NCBI RefSeq assembly: GCF_052056485.1
Contig: NZ_CP183948.1
Span: forward strand, 3,782,001-3,846,000
DNA length: 64,000 nucleotides
Reading direction: 5' to 3'
Source of the DNA: Paenibacillus_AQ nitricinens
Lineage (GTDB): Bacteria > Bacillota > Bacilli > Paenibacillales > Paenibacillaceae
Of this stretch, positions 34,870 to 43,905 are shown piece by piece. How positions within the stretch are numbered: the first letter of the stretch is position 1; each line of letters begins with the position of its first letter. Below the pieces are notes generated by a model. That model did no database searches. It saw nothing but the letters and a program-made list of their open reading frames with translations, and was not told the origin of the DNA. The position numbers and the translations under genes are program-made.

Positions 34870-36135
34870 TCAGCTTCGCTTCACTTGCATACCGCAGCGC
34901 ATAAGCACCAGCTCGCAGAACATCATATTTGCCCAAGAAAACCATGGACGTGTATATTCATCTGGATGATCTACATGGAACCCTTCATGCATAAATCCGG
35001 TGCCCGCATCCGTCTTCTCCAGCAGATTAAGCAAGGAATCCTGTTCTTCATCGCTGGTAGATGTCATTCCCTGAATCGCTAAAGCGATAGGCCAGATGTA
35101 ACGCGGTGGCGTATGCGGACTTCCAATACCTGAAGCCATCTTGCCTTCAAAGTAATAAGGATTTGTTCCACTTAAAATAAGACGACGGGTATTCTGGTAG
35201 ATCGGATCATCAGCACTCACATAACCTAAATAGGGGATAGAAAGTAGACTCGGCACATTGGCATCATCCATCAAATTCACCTGTCCGCGGCCATCTACTT
35301 CATAGGTATAAACTGACCCAAACTCTGGGTGGTCTACGATTCCATACTGGCGTATTCCTTCATTAATTTGTTCAGAAAGTCTTCTGGCTTTCAATTCCAG
35401 TTCTTGATCCTTTAGAATCTCTCTGGCAATTTCACACACATAATCTAAAACAACCACAGCGAACATATTGGCAGGAACCAAATACCCGTATTCACAGGCA
35501 TCGTCGCTAGGACGAAATCCAGACCAAGTCATTCCGGTATAAGCTGTCAACGTCCCCTTTCCTTCACGCACTAATGTATCCGTAGATGGACAGTTCAGGC
35601 GTTGAAAAAGATAGTTAGAATCGCTCTCATGTTTCTGTTCGGTAGTCCATAATGCAATGATTCTTTCTACACCCTTAACAAATGAATCATTGAACTGACT
35701 AGTTCGGCCCGTATTCTTCCAGAGCAGATAACCCAGTTGGATCGGATAGCATAACGAATCAATCTCATATTTTCTTTCCCATACTCCTGGGCTCATCTCC
35801 GTTAGATCCTCCTGATGACCATTCCCATTTTCCTCTTCATTAAACGCGTTCGCATAAGGGTCAAGCTGGATGCAGGCGAATTGTCTTTGTACAAGTCCCT
35901 CAATCATGTCGGCAATATCTTCATCCTCGGAAGCAAGGATTAGGAAAGGTCTAACCTGAGCGGCCGAGTCCCGCAGCCACATCGCTGGGATATCTCCGGT
36001 AATGACAAAAGTGGTACCATTCGCCATTCGTTTCAACGTTGTATTCCAGGTATTAGCCATACATTTCTCGAACATCTCTGCTAGTTTTGGACGATCATTC
36101 AGCTGGACCTTTACATTAGATGCCAGTTTCTTCAT
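34870..36135 (-). CDS. Glycoside hydrolase family 125, exo-alpha-1,6-mannosidase
   Basis: A 421-residue GH125 enzyme, no signal peptide. The family hallmark TFVITGDIPAMWLRDSAAQV, MTWSGFRPSDDACEYGYLVP, PYYFEGKMASGIGSPHTPP and the C-terminal RPWFSWANMMFCELVL are present. GH125 enzymes release single mannose units from alpha-1,6-linked mannosides by inversion. It is the first gene of the operon. No good ribosome binding site is seen just before the ATG; AGGGGG lies ~36 bases upstream. Confidence 0.93.
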   Translation of the reverse strand: MKKLASNVKVQLNDRPKLAEMFEKCMANTWNTTLKRMANGTTFVITGDIPAMWLRDSAAQVRPFLILASEDEDIADMIEGLVQRQFACIQLDPYANAFNEEENGNGHQEDLTEMSPGVWERKYEIDSLCYPIQLGYLLWKNTGRTSQFNDSFVKGVERIIALWTTEQKHESDSNYLFQRLNCPSTDTLVREGKGTLTAYTGMTWSGFRPSDDACEYGYLVPANMFAVVVLDYVCEIAREILKDQELELKARRLSEQINEGIRQYGIVDHPEFGSVYTYEVDGRGQVNLMDDANVPSLLSIPYLGYVSADDPIYQNTRRLILSGTNPYYFEGKMASGIGSPHTPPRYIWPIALAIQGMTSTSDEEQDSLLNLLEKTDAGTGFMHEGFHVDHPDEYTRPWFSWANMMFCELVLMRCGMQVKRS

Positions 36136-36194
36136 CGACTCAGGGATTTCTCTGGTTGCTTTCAGTTATAATACCCCCTTTTTTCTTTTTCCTT

Positions 36195-36207
36195 TGAAGC
36201 GCTTTCA
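36195..36207. promoter_or_regulatory. cre-like site (carbon catabolite control)
   Basis: TGAAGCGCTTTCA (TGAAAGCGCTTCA on the other strand) is a near-palindrome close to the CcpA cre pattern TGWAARCGYTWNCA but one base short. It lies directly over the expected transcription start of the mannan operon, a position from which CcpA would repress. Confidence 0.6.
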
Positions 36208-36213
36208 CAAATT

Positions 36214-36242
36214 AGTATATTGTCATGTAGTTAGTATGTCAA
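36214..36242 (-). promoter_or_regulatory. Mannan operon promoter
   Basis: On the minus strand TTGACA (36237-36242), a 17-base spacer and TATACT (36214-36219) form a near-consensus promoter ~75 bases before the GH125 start. Just upstream, TGATATATCA (36262-36271) resembles the half-site of the palindrome before the GntR gene. Confidence 0.75.
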
Positions 36243-36305
36243 TATGTTTATTTATTAATAATGATATATCAATATTTCTGTAATGATAAACATCTATCTA
36301 AAACA

Positions 36306-36336
36306 AACAAAAAACCTATCCCAAAAGATAGGTTTT
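36306..36336 (-). terminator. Terminator of the GntR-type regulator
   Basis: On the minus strand AAAACCTATC, a six-base loop and GATAGGTTTT are followed by more T. It makes the regulator a separate unit from the mannan operon. Confidence 0.85.
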
Positions 36337-36369
36337 CATAGCAACTAATTTATGGATAATCGTATAAAA

Positions 36370-37554
36370 TTATTTAGAATTGGATGGTTTAGCAGGACCT
36401 GTGGATTCACCAGAAATCAACTTAGCTTCCAGCATTATCTTGTTCGATACAGCCTGGCCGTTCATAATTTGCAATACATTTTCAACTGCGAGTCGCCCCA
36501 TTTCTTCTTCATTCTGCCGCAAATGAGTGAACGAATAACCCGAGCCGAGCGGAGTTGGCGGACTATCAAAGCAAATGATCGAAATATCCCCCGGAATCTG
36601 CAGCCCAAGCCGTTCAACCGCAGTTCTAGCCAGCAGAGCAATATTATATTCCACAGCAAAAAGCGCCGTTATTGTTGGATTCTCTTGTATATGAGAAACC
36701 AGCCGTGAGATATCGTGTTCAATATTTGCATCATTAAAGGAATTAGGTAATGTTGAAGTTAAATCACTAACCCACAACCCTTTATCTACAGCTATCCCCC
36801 GCTCCGCATGCGCTTGAATAAATCCCTCCACCCGCTCCTCAAGAGCTGTCGTATCCGCTGGAGGCGGAGAGAGGAAAGAGATATGAGTATGCCCGAGATC
36901 AAATAAATACTCCGTCCCTTTAAGTGCAGCCTGTATGTTATCCGTGCCTATCGAAGCAGCAGCTACTCCTTTCAGATGGCGATCTACCAAAACTAAAGGG
37001 AAGCGCCCGATCACCAATTTTAGAATCTCAGCATTAAAAAATTCGCCTTGAGCCGGAAAAACAATCAGACCATCTACACCTAGGCTAAGCAACTTCTGAA
37101 TAGACTGTTCCTCGTTCTCAGGTACGCCAAATGTTCTTCGTAGAACGAGGAAGCAATCATTATCACGGGAAGCCTGTTCCATCCCATAAATCAAGCCTGT
37201 TCCATAACTGTTGCCAAAGTCGGTAATAATCAGACCAATCGTTTTTTCCTCATGATTAAAGGAATTAAAAACAGTCCCGTCGGAGATCGTCTCAGAAGAC
37301 ATAGCTGAATCTAAGTAGTCAACTGCCGGATCAGCCACAAACGAACCTCTTCCCGGTTTTCTCACAATCAAATGCTCGGCGGCTAACATTTCCAGAGCTT
37401 TTTTACTCGTAATCCGACTTACATTATAGGTTTCGGCCAGCTCTTTTTCTGAAGGAACTCGCTCCCCTTGTCCATAGGATTTATTAACAATAAGCTGCTT
37501 TACTTCATCAAATATTTTTTCATACATCGGTTTGGATGACGTTGTCTCATTCAT
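36370..37554 (-). CDS. GntR-type regulator with LacI-like sugar-binding domain
   Basis: A 394-residue regulator of AraR-like design: an N-terminal GntR winged helix (residues ~8-75, GERVPSEKELAETYNVSRIT and LIVRKPGRGSFV) and a LacI-type effector domain from ~95 (KTIGLIITDFGNSYGTGLIY, PLVLVDRHLKGV, DISIICFDSPPTP). It lies directly upstream of the mannan operon in the same direction but with its own promoter and terminator. It is inferred to respond to a manno-oligosaccharide or derivative and control the operon and itself. RBS AGGAGA. Confidence 0.9.
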   Translation of the reverse strand: MNETTSSKPMYEKIFDEVKQLIVNKSYGQGERVPSEKELAETYNVSRITSKKALEMLAAEHLIVRKPGRGSFVADPAVDYLDSAMSSETISDGTVFNSFNHEEKTIGLIITDFGNSYGTGLIYGMEQASRDNDCFLVLRRTFGVPENEEQSIQKLLSLGVDGLIVFPAQGEFFNAEILKLVIGRFPLVLVDRHLKGVAAASIGTDNIQAALKGTEYLFDLGHTHISFLSPPPADTTALEERVEGFIQAHAERGIAVDKGLWVSDLTSTLPNSFNDANIEHDISRLVSHIQENPTITALFAVEYNIALLARTAVERLGLQIPGDISIICFDSPPTPLGSGYSFTHLRQNEEEMGRLAVENVLQIMNGQAVSNKIMLEAKLISGESTGPAKPSNSK

Positions 37555-37600
37555 AACTTTCGTTATCTCCTGACTCTAATTTTTTCATCTTTATACATAA

Positions 37601-37620
37601 TAATATATCATGATATATTA
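37601..37620. promoter_or_regulatory. Perfect 20-base palindrome, candidate operator of the GntR-type regulator
   Basis: TAATATATCATGATATATTA is a perfect palindrome. It overlaps a likely promoter on the minus strand (TCGACA at 37625-37630, 17-base spacer, TATATT at 37602-37607), a good position for autorepression of the regulator gene. Confidence 0.55.
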
Positions 37621-37717
37621 AGTTTGTCGACATTTGAACGGAAGCAGGTAAAAAAGAGGGAGGAAGGAAGTATAGCTTAAAGTGGAAAAATTCTAAGATT
37701 CGTATAGAAACAGAGAT

Positions 37718-38065
37718 AAGGGGCTGTCCCAAAAGCCAAGTAATGGCTTCGGGGACGCCTCCTTTTTTTGAGTCGGATCAACGTGTGCACTTAAGTGGCC
37801 GCTGCATGAACGGACCGTTGTTTAAGCGGGAATTGACTCTTGTATCCTTTAAAAACAAACAAAGAAATCGCTCGTTTTGGTAAAATGGAGGTACGACCCA
37901 ACCCTTCCCAAAGGAGCGATTTCTTTGTAGATTCAATATACCATGGACCATCTTTACCTGCCATTGATCCCTTCGGTCGCTGCTCTCGTATATCTGGATG
38001 GACCATTTTTTTCTTGATGAGATCTAGTATATTCATAGATAATATCAAACCGCACTTCACCTAAC
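37718..38065 (+). pseudogene. Relic of an IS1182-type transposase gene and its left end
   Basis: The stretch opens with a stem-loop (GGGGCTGTCCC...GGGGACGCCTCC and T-run) of a kind seen at insertion-sequence ends. At ~37930 one frame reads IQYTMDHLYLPL, which resembles the conserved N-terminus of IS1182-family transposases (FIQYTMDQLxLPMDL), and then ends after ~20 codons. Only a stub of the transposase remains; the apparent 70-90-codon frames on either strand are not functional genes. It lies between the mannan regulator and the peptidase gene. Confidence 0.5.
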
Positions 38066-38191
38066 AAGTTTTTACACTTTTGTAGATTTGTTCTTTTTTC
38101 AAGCATAAAAAGCTTACACAGGTCTATCGTAAATGGCTGTTCAGATTATATAATAGAGACTATCTGGTATAGAAAGGAAGTTGATTTTTTT

Positions 38192-39886
38192 ATGAAATTT
38201 GATGATTACCGCTATGAGCGGCCGGATGTAGAGAAATTCAAGCAAGATTTTAACACCCTGCTGAAAGATCTCAACGACACATCACCACTAGAGGTACAAA
38301 AAGCTTCCGTCACTGCCATTAACAAGCTTCGCAATGAGTTTGACACGATGCAGACATTGGTTAGCGTTCGGCATTCTATCAACACGACAGATGAATTTTA
38401 CAAAGCCGAACAAGAATTCATGGACGAAATCGGGCCTGTCCTACAGGAATACATAACCGACTACTACAAAGCACTCGTACATTCCAAATATAGAGCCGAA
38501 TTTGAAAAGGAATGGGGTGCGCAGTTACTCCAGCTTGCTGAAATATCGCTGCGGACGTTTAGTCCGGAAATCATTGAAGATTTACAATTGGAGAATAAAC
38601 TTTCAACAGAATACTCCCAGCTTATCGCATCTGCCAAGATTATTTTTGAAGGTGAAGAGCGTACACTGCCTCAACTCGCACCTTTCGAATTGTCTACAGA
38701 CCGTGATATGCGTAAAAGTGCTTCTGAAGCCCGATTTGGTTTTATGTCCGAACACGAGGCTGAATTTGACCGCATCTATGACGAGCTTGTCAAGGTCCGT
38801 GACCGCGTAGCTAAAAAGCTTGGGTACAGCAACTTTGTTCAGCTTGGTTATGACCGTATGATGCGTACCGACTATAATGCTGAAATGGTTGCTAATTTCC
38901 GCAAACAAGTACTTGAATATATCGTACCCGTCTCCCAGCAGTTAAAGAAACGTCAGACTGAACGACTGGGTCTCGATGAATTGAAATATTACGACGAGAA
39001 CTTTAGCTTTAAGACCGGGAACGCTACACCTAAAGGGGATCCAGACTGGATTGTAGCTAATGGTAAGAAGATGTACAAAGAACTCTCACCTGAAACGGAT
39101 GAGTTTTTCAACTTCATGCTAGACAATAATCTGGTGGATTTAGTAAGCAAAAAAGGAAAACAAGGCGGCGGATATTGTACCTATTTTAGCCAATACCAAG
39201 CCCCTTTTATTTTCTCGAATTTCAACGGAACCTCTGGGGATATTGATGTCTTAACTCACGAAGTGGGTCATGCGTTCCAGGTGTATGAAAGCCGCAATAT
39301 TAATGTACCAGAATATGCTTTTCCAACCTATGAAGCATGTGAGATTCATTCCATGAGTATGGAATTTTTCGCTTGGCCTTGGATGAATTTGTTCTTTGAG
39401 GAAGATGCGGATAAATACCGCTTTAATCACTTATCTGACAGCCTTCAGTTTATTCCTTACGGGGTATCTGTCGATGAATTCCAACATTTTGTTTATAGCA
39501 ACCCTGACGCAACTCCTGCTGAACGCAAGCAAGCTTGGAGAGACATCGAGAAGAAATACTTACCACATCGTAATTATGAAGGTAACACTTATCTGGAACA
39601 AGGGGGGTTCTGGCATAAACAAGGCCATATCTTTGCCTCGCCATTCTACTACATCGACTACACACTAGCTCAGCTATGTGCCTTCCAATTCTGGAAACGT
39701 TCGAACGAAGATTTCAAATCTGCTTGGAGCGATTATTTGGAGCTATGCCAAGCTGGTGGAAGCAAGTCCTTTATCAAACTAGTTGAACTAGCGGGTCTGA
39801 CTTCACCATTTGAAGACGGCTGCATTAGCTCCGTTATTGGGGATATTGAAGGTTGGCTAAACAGCATTAATGATAAAGAGCTTTAA
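38192..39886 (+). CDS. M3-family oligoendopeptidase
   Basis: A 564-residue zinc metallopeptidase with HEVGH (H356-E357, H360) and a downstream glutamate in the ACEIHSMSMEFFAWPW segment, as in PepF/M3B oligopeptidases. Length and the N-terminal KFDDYRYERPD match the Bacillota M3 group annotated as oligoendopeptidase. It would degrade short peptides in the cytoplasm. No signal peptide. GAAAGGAAG precedes the ATG. Transcribed alone, with a terminator after it. Confidence 0.92.
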   Translation: MKFDDYRYERPDVEKFKQDFNTLLKDLNDTSPLEVQKASVTAINKLRNEFDTMQTLVSVRHSINTTDEFYKAEQEFMDEIGPVLQEYITDYYKALVHSKYRAEFEKEWGAQLLQLAEISLRTFSPEIIEDLQLENKLSTEYSQLIASAKIIFEGEERTLPQLAPFELSTDRDMRKSASEARFGFMSEHEAEFDRIYDELVKVRDRVAKKLGYSNFVQLGYDRMMRTDYNAEMVANFRKQVLEYIVPVSQQLKKRQTERLGLDELKYYDENFSFKTGNATPKGDPDWIVANGKKMYKELSPETDEFFNFMLDNNLVDLVSKKGKQGGGYCTYFSQYQAPFIFSNFNGTSGDIDVLTHEVGHAFQVYESRNINVPEYAFPTYEACEIHSMSMEFFAWPWMNLFFEEDADKYRFNHLSDSLQFIPYGVSVDEFQHFVYSNPDATPAERKQAWRDIEKKYLPHRNYEGNTYLEQGGFWHKQGHIFASPFYYIDYTLAQLCAFQFWKRSNEDFKSAWSDYLELCQAGGSKSFIKLVELAGLTSPFEDGCISSVIGDIEGWLNSINDKEL

Positions 39887-39912
39887 TCCATCCTCTGATA
39901 AGCTCATCACAA

Positions 39913-39950
39913 AAAAAGCAATCCTTGCCTTAGGGCTTGGATTGCTTTTT
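39913..39950. terminator. Terminator between peptidase and GH2 genes
   Basis: AAAAAGCAATCC and GGATTGCTTTTT form a stem that can work in both directions between two convergent genes. Confidence 0.85.
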
Positions 39951-39982
39951 AAAATGGAATGATCCAACTTCACCCATCTATG

Positions 39983-42736
39983 TTATCGATAACGAATCAA
40001 TATATCTATGGGGTAACGACCCGCATTGCGGCCATATAAGGCTAAGCCTCTCCCCTCTGTTTGAAGCTCCAAACGGAAAGTACGATTGCGGTCTAGTCTA
40101 GCTGCTAACTGCCCCGGTACACTTACTTTACACAGATAGCCGTAAGAGCCCGCCTCATCCAACTTATTCGCTAATGGCTGATAATGCCAAGATAATACAC
40201 CTCGGCTGTCGGCCGGATCATCCGGCAAATAGAAGGAGCTAATCCGTTGACCTTCTATCAGAACATTCACACATGAAGGATGACGTTCTTCGTCGGTCAT
40301 ATAATACGTATTCGGATTATACTCCACCCTGGCATCAGCACCGTGCATGAGATCAAGTCCCATTTCATTTTGTTTTGCACCTTCAAGATTTCGAGCCAAT
40401 ACTCGCTTTGCGCTAGCTTCGAACATGATTTCGATCTCGCCAATCATCTTTTTCTCCACACCATCTGGAAGAGTTATATCATATGCATAATGGCCTTGCC
40501 CAGCCCCATTGATTTTTGCGCACTGAATAGCTTCCCATTGTTGTCCAAAATTGTGTTCTTTATACGCATCCACAGGGATATTAATACAATCTCCATCCCC
40601 TTCAAACCTTACACTCTGATTACCGCTTCTAACATCAAACGTAATGAAGTTGCGTGTAATTACCTCATCCTTATTATTTATCAATGAAACTGCCAGCACT
40701 GCAACTGCGTCCTGATCAGGCATAAGGACATAAAGAGGAGGTAAATCTGCTACTCCATATCCGTCCCACTCCACTGACATATGCTCACTTTGTGAAACAA
40801 CTCGTGTTCCCAAATTGTCGTACCAAAGTTCCCATTTTATCTTTAAAAGCTGTCCATGATATTTATCTGAAAAACTGGAACGAAGAAGGGGAACTTTAAC
40901 TTCAGCCTTTGCGTTTACTGTCTGGCATGGCGGCGCATCGATCACAATGAAGTCCGGCGAATGCAAATCAGAAATCGTCATCCCAGGAACAAAGGCATCA
41001 TAACCAAAATCTTTATCGCTACCGTCTAACCGATAATAACCATTGAACTCGTTCGTAACATCACGAAATTCGGTAAATACGAAACCACATAGCTTATCAT
41101 GCCGCCGGAATTCATTCATCATATAGCGATAATGCCATGCTAAATCACTGTCCCCTGCCCCGCCTTCGATACCCCATACGTTTCCACATTCACTGTTCAT
41201 CAACGGGGCATCAGATTGTACATTACCTCCGATACAGTTAAAGTCTGAACCCGGAAAAGTTTTGTCTACAACCTCATTCAAATGAGATCTAAGCTGATCA
41301 TAACCATTAATGTAGAAATGCCAAGTATTGATATCAGATTCCACATGATCATAGTTACAAGGTGAATTATCTTCAACGATTCTAGATGGATCCAGCCGTT
41401 TTGCCCAGTGATATTTTTCCCGAACCCATTCCTGTGTTTCTTTAAGATAGCTGTTCTGCTGCTCTACATCACTCGTCAGACTAGTGTCCTGAGCGTTCGT
41501 CTTCAAACCCCATGTCTCGTTAAACATTACCCAAGAAAAAATCGATGGATGATTATAGTCTCGTTCAATAATCTCAAGTGCTTCACATTCATACGCAGCA
41601 CGTGCTTTTTCATCCGGATTTCCCCAAAAGCAAGGCATGTCCTCCATCACCAAAATACCCAGTTTATCCGCCCAATATAGTTTGCGTGGTTCCTCTGGCT
41701 TGATATGAATACGCACGAAGTTCAGTCCCAAACGTTTCATTAGATAGATTTCATCCCGCATGTCTTCATCAGTCGGATAAGTGAAATAGCCCGTTTTGTG
41801 ATAAGACTGGTCAAGGGTACCGTTTAAATAAATCGGCTTGCCATTAAGGGTAATCCAGCGATAACCACGCTCATCATAGCGTACAGTTTGGATTTCTCGA
41901 ACTCCGAAATAGGTGCTGACTGTGTCTGTGCCAAAAGATCCGCTAAGCTGTAGTTCGCCTTCGTACAAATAAGGTGTATCTGGACTCCATAACATTGGAT
42001 CTGTTATATGGATAGAGAGCTTAAATTCATTCTCCCCTGCGGTAAGATCAATGTTCTCAGTATGCAATATAGAATTCTCTGCGAATTTCAGCGTGAACTC
42101 TGCCGATCCATTTTCTTGTGCAAAGATTCTTGCAGTCACATTCACTTGCCCATCAATAGTGGTCACAAACTTAGCATCTTTCATATAAGTCTGGGGCCGA
42201 GATTCTAGCCATACGGACTGCCAGATTCCGCGAATTTCTCCATAACCTTGTTTGCCACGGGCTTGGTAATCATGATCGAAGTCCTCTACTCTAACGACAA
42301 TTGTATTGTCTAAATCTTCAACCCAGTACTGAGTAACTTCGAACTCAAATGAACCATATCCACCTTGGTGTGAACCAACATGCACTCCGTTTATCCAAAC
42401 GTCACATGAATAATCTACTGCCCCGAATCGCAAAAATAGTCGTGTCTGTGAGTCGATAGACTGCCATTTCAAAGTCCGCCGATACCATCCTATCCCTTTA
42501 TGATCACTGCCAATACCTGATAATGAACTTACCCATGAAAAAGGAACAGTAATCCTCGAACTGTAAGTGATTTCTGAATTGGAATACCAATGTTCGCTAA
42601 TTCCTTCGTTGCTCGGATCAAAGCTAAATGACCATTCCCCATTCAAATTCATCCATTCGTTGCGCTGCCAATGTGGATGCGGATGTTCGGGACGAGGAAT
42701 CGGAAGACTCTCAACATTCAGTACGGGAGTTGTCAT
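39983..42736 (-). CDS. Glycoside hydrolase family 2 protein
   Basis: A 917-residue GH2 enzyme without signal peptide. It opens with the sugar-binding domain (ERPHPHWQRNEWMNLNGEWSF-like, RITVPFSWVSSL), then Ig-like and TIM-barrel domains with the acid/base in MFNETWG (E407) and the nucleophile in MNSECGNVWG (E516). The specificity (beta-galactosidase, glucuronidase or other) is open. The C-terminal ~190 residues form an extra domain (LPDGVEKKMIGEIEIMFEAS ... RGLALYGRNAGRYPIDILI) that is homologous by eye to the C-terminal domain of the divergent ArsR-type regulator. ATG 42736 is preferred to the TTG at 42757. It is transcribed alone. Confidence 0.9.
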   Translation of the reverse strand: MTTPVLNVESLPIPRPEHPHPHWQRNEWMNLNGEWSFSFDPSNEGISEHWYSNSEITYSSRITVPFSWVSSLSGIGSDHKGIGWYRRTLKWQSIDSQTRLFLRFGAVDYSCDVWINGVHVGSHQGGYGSFEFEVTQYWVEDLDNTIVVRVEDFDHDYQARGKQGYGEIRGIWQSVWLESRPQTYMKDAKFVTTIDGQVNVTARIFAQENGSAEFTLKFAENSILHTENIDLTAGENEFKLSIHITDPMLWSPDTPYLYEGELQLSGSFGTDTVSTYFGVREIQTVRYDERGYRWITLNGKPIYLNGTLDQSYHKTGYFTYPTDEDMRDEIYLMKRLGLNFVRIHIKPEEPRKLYWADKLGILVMEDMPCFWGNPDEKARAAYECEALEIIERDYNHPSIFSWVMFNETWGLKTNAQDTSLTSDVEQQNSYLKETQEWVREKYHWAKRLDPSRIVEDNSPCNYDHVESDINTWHFYINGYDQLRSHLNEVVDKTFPGSDFNCIGGNVQSDAPLMNSECGNVWGIEGGAGDSDLAWHYRYMMNEFRRHDKLCGFVFTEFRDVTNEFNGYYRLDGSDKDFGYDAFVPGMTISDLHSPDFIVIDAPPCQTVNAKAEVKVPLLRSSFSDKYHGQLLKIKWELWYDNLGTRVVSQSEHMSVEWDGYGVADLPPLYVLMPDQDAVAVLAVSLINNKDEVITRNFITFDVRSGNQSVRFEGDGDCINIPVDAYKEHNFGQQWEAIQCAKINGAGQGHYAYDITLPDGVEKKMIGEIEIMFEASAKRVLARNLEGAKQNEMGLDLMHGADARVEYNPNTYYMTDEERHPSCVNVLIEGQRISSFYLPDDPADSRGVLSWHYQPLANKLDEAGSYGYLCKVSVPGQLAARLDRNRTFRLELQTEGRGLALYGRNAGRYPIDILIRYR

Positions 42737-42881
42737 GATATGAGCACAGCCTTTCAAAATAAGAAGTTGAGCTCATTTTAGCATCAGTATATAAAATTCG
42801 CAATGTATATTATAATTTTACAATATATAAACTTCAGTGTACAATATCCTCAACCTATCCTAACGAAAAGGAATATAACCC

Positions 42882-43820
42882 ATGAATGATATTTCGCAAG
42901 AAACGATACGCTACCCTGCATCACGCATCTTAGATGTTGCTAAAGCACTTTCTGGAGATGTCAGAGTCCGCATTCTTGAAGCCCTTGGTGACAAGCCTAT
43001 GAGTGTAAGTCAATTGGCCGAGACACTTGGTGTAGCTCAACCTACAATTTCAATCAATGTACAGACCCTTGAGCAAGTTAACTTAATCTCATCTACACAA
43101 GGTGCAAATCGTGAGAAAATATGCGCGGTCACCTGCCGATCCATCCATCTCGATCTTCCTTCGAAGTTAGGTGATGGTCTGCATCAAACGGAAGAACTAC
43201 ATATGCCCATCGGGATGTTCTCCCACTGCTCTATTCAACCCTCTTGTGGTATGGCAGGAAAAGACGGCGGAGTCATCGGTTCTCAGGATGATCCTCGGGT
43301 ATTCTACATGCCGGAAAGAGTTGATGCATCTCTCTTATGGTTCGCTGACTCTGGCTATGTCGAATACTATTTTGCCAATCCACTACCCCCAGGTGTCGAG
43401 CTTGATGAGATCCGGATTTCTGCTGAGGTTTGTTCTGAAGCACCTGCATTCCGAGAAGATTGGGCAAGTGACATCACATTAACTATAAACGACCTACATG
43501 TCGGTACTTGGACTTGTCCATCAGATTTCGGTAACCGGAAAGGAAAGTTAACACCCGAACGTTGGAAGAGTGGTACAGAATATGGAATGCTGACAGAGTG
43601 GAGTACCTCAGAACAGGGTAGCAAAATAAATGGAATTGCTTCTTCCCCTACTACAATTAACTCACTAAAGCTGGCATTCAATGAGCCCATTCGAGTACGC
43701 TTTGAGATTCGCGAGGATGCCCCCAATAGACGAGGCCTGAATTTATTCGGAAGTGGTTTCGGAGACTACTCACAGGATATTATCCTGTCGTTTGCGCGTC
43801 GTTCAGTATCGGGTACATGA
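42882..43820 (+). CDS. ArsR-type HTH regulator with C-terminal domain shared with the GH2 enzyme
   Basis: A 312-residue protein. Residues ~15-95 form an ArsR-like winged helix (VAKALSGDVRVRILEALGDK, VSQLAETLGVAQPTISINVQ). From about 135 on it carries a beta-rich domain: GYVEYYFANPLPPGVELDEI, ITLTINDLHVGTWTCPSDF, and NRRGLNLFGSGFGDYSQDII. The same string of features occurs at the C-terminus of the GH2 protein encoded in the other direction 145 bases away. No metal-binding ArsR motif is seen. It is inferred to control the GH2 gene, with the C-terminal domain as a possible sugar sensor. AAAAGGA precedes the ATG. Confidence 0.8.
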   Translation: MNDISQETIRYPASRILDVAKALSGDVRVRILEALGDKPMSVSQLAETLGVAQPTISINVQTLEQVNLISSTQGANREKICAVTCRSIHLDLPSKLGDGLHQTEELHMPIGMFSHCSIQPSCGMAGKDGGVIGSQDDPRVFYMPERVDASLLWFADSGYVEYYFANPLPPGVELDEIRISAEVCSEAPAFREDWASDITLTINDLHVGTWTCPSDFGNRKGKLTPERWKSGTEYGMLTEWSTSEQGSKINGIASSPTTINSLKLAFNEPIRVRFEIREDAPNRRGLNLFGSGFGDYSQDIILSFARRSVSGT

Positions 43821-43831
43821 TAACACGGAAG

Positions 43832-43896
43832 AATTGTACACCTGAAACCAGTGAGGATCTAAAGCTTCAGGTGTGCAATTGGACGCTTTTTTCTTT
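43832..43896 (+). terminator. Terminator of the ArsR-type regulator
   Basis: AATTGTACACCTGAA and TTCAGGTGTGCAATT form a 15-base stem with one mismatch, followed within ten bases by CTTTTTTC. Confidence 0.7.
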
Positions 43897-43905
43897 ACAC
43901 ACCAA

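Noticed and set aside
23102..36135. The DUF2252-SLH gene as part of the mannan operon
   Set aside because: A terminator-like hairpin at 27859-27899 and a 180-base gap separate them.
37791..38064. Overlapping small frames on both strands of the IS relic
   Set aside because: Neither has a proper start signal; the only meaningful protein similarity is a short transposase fragment in a third frame.
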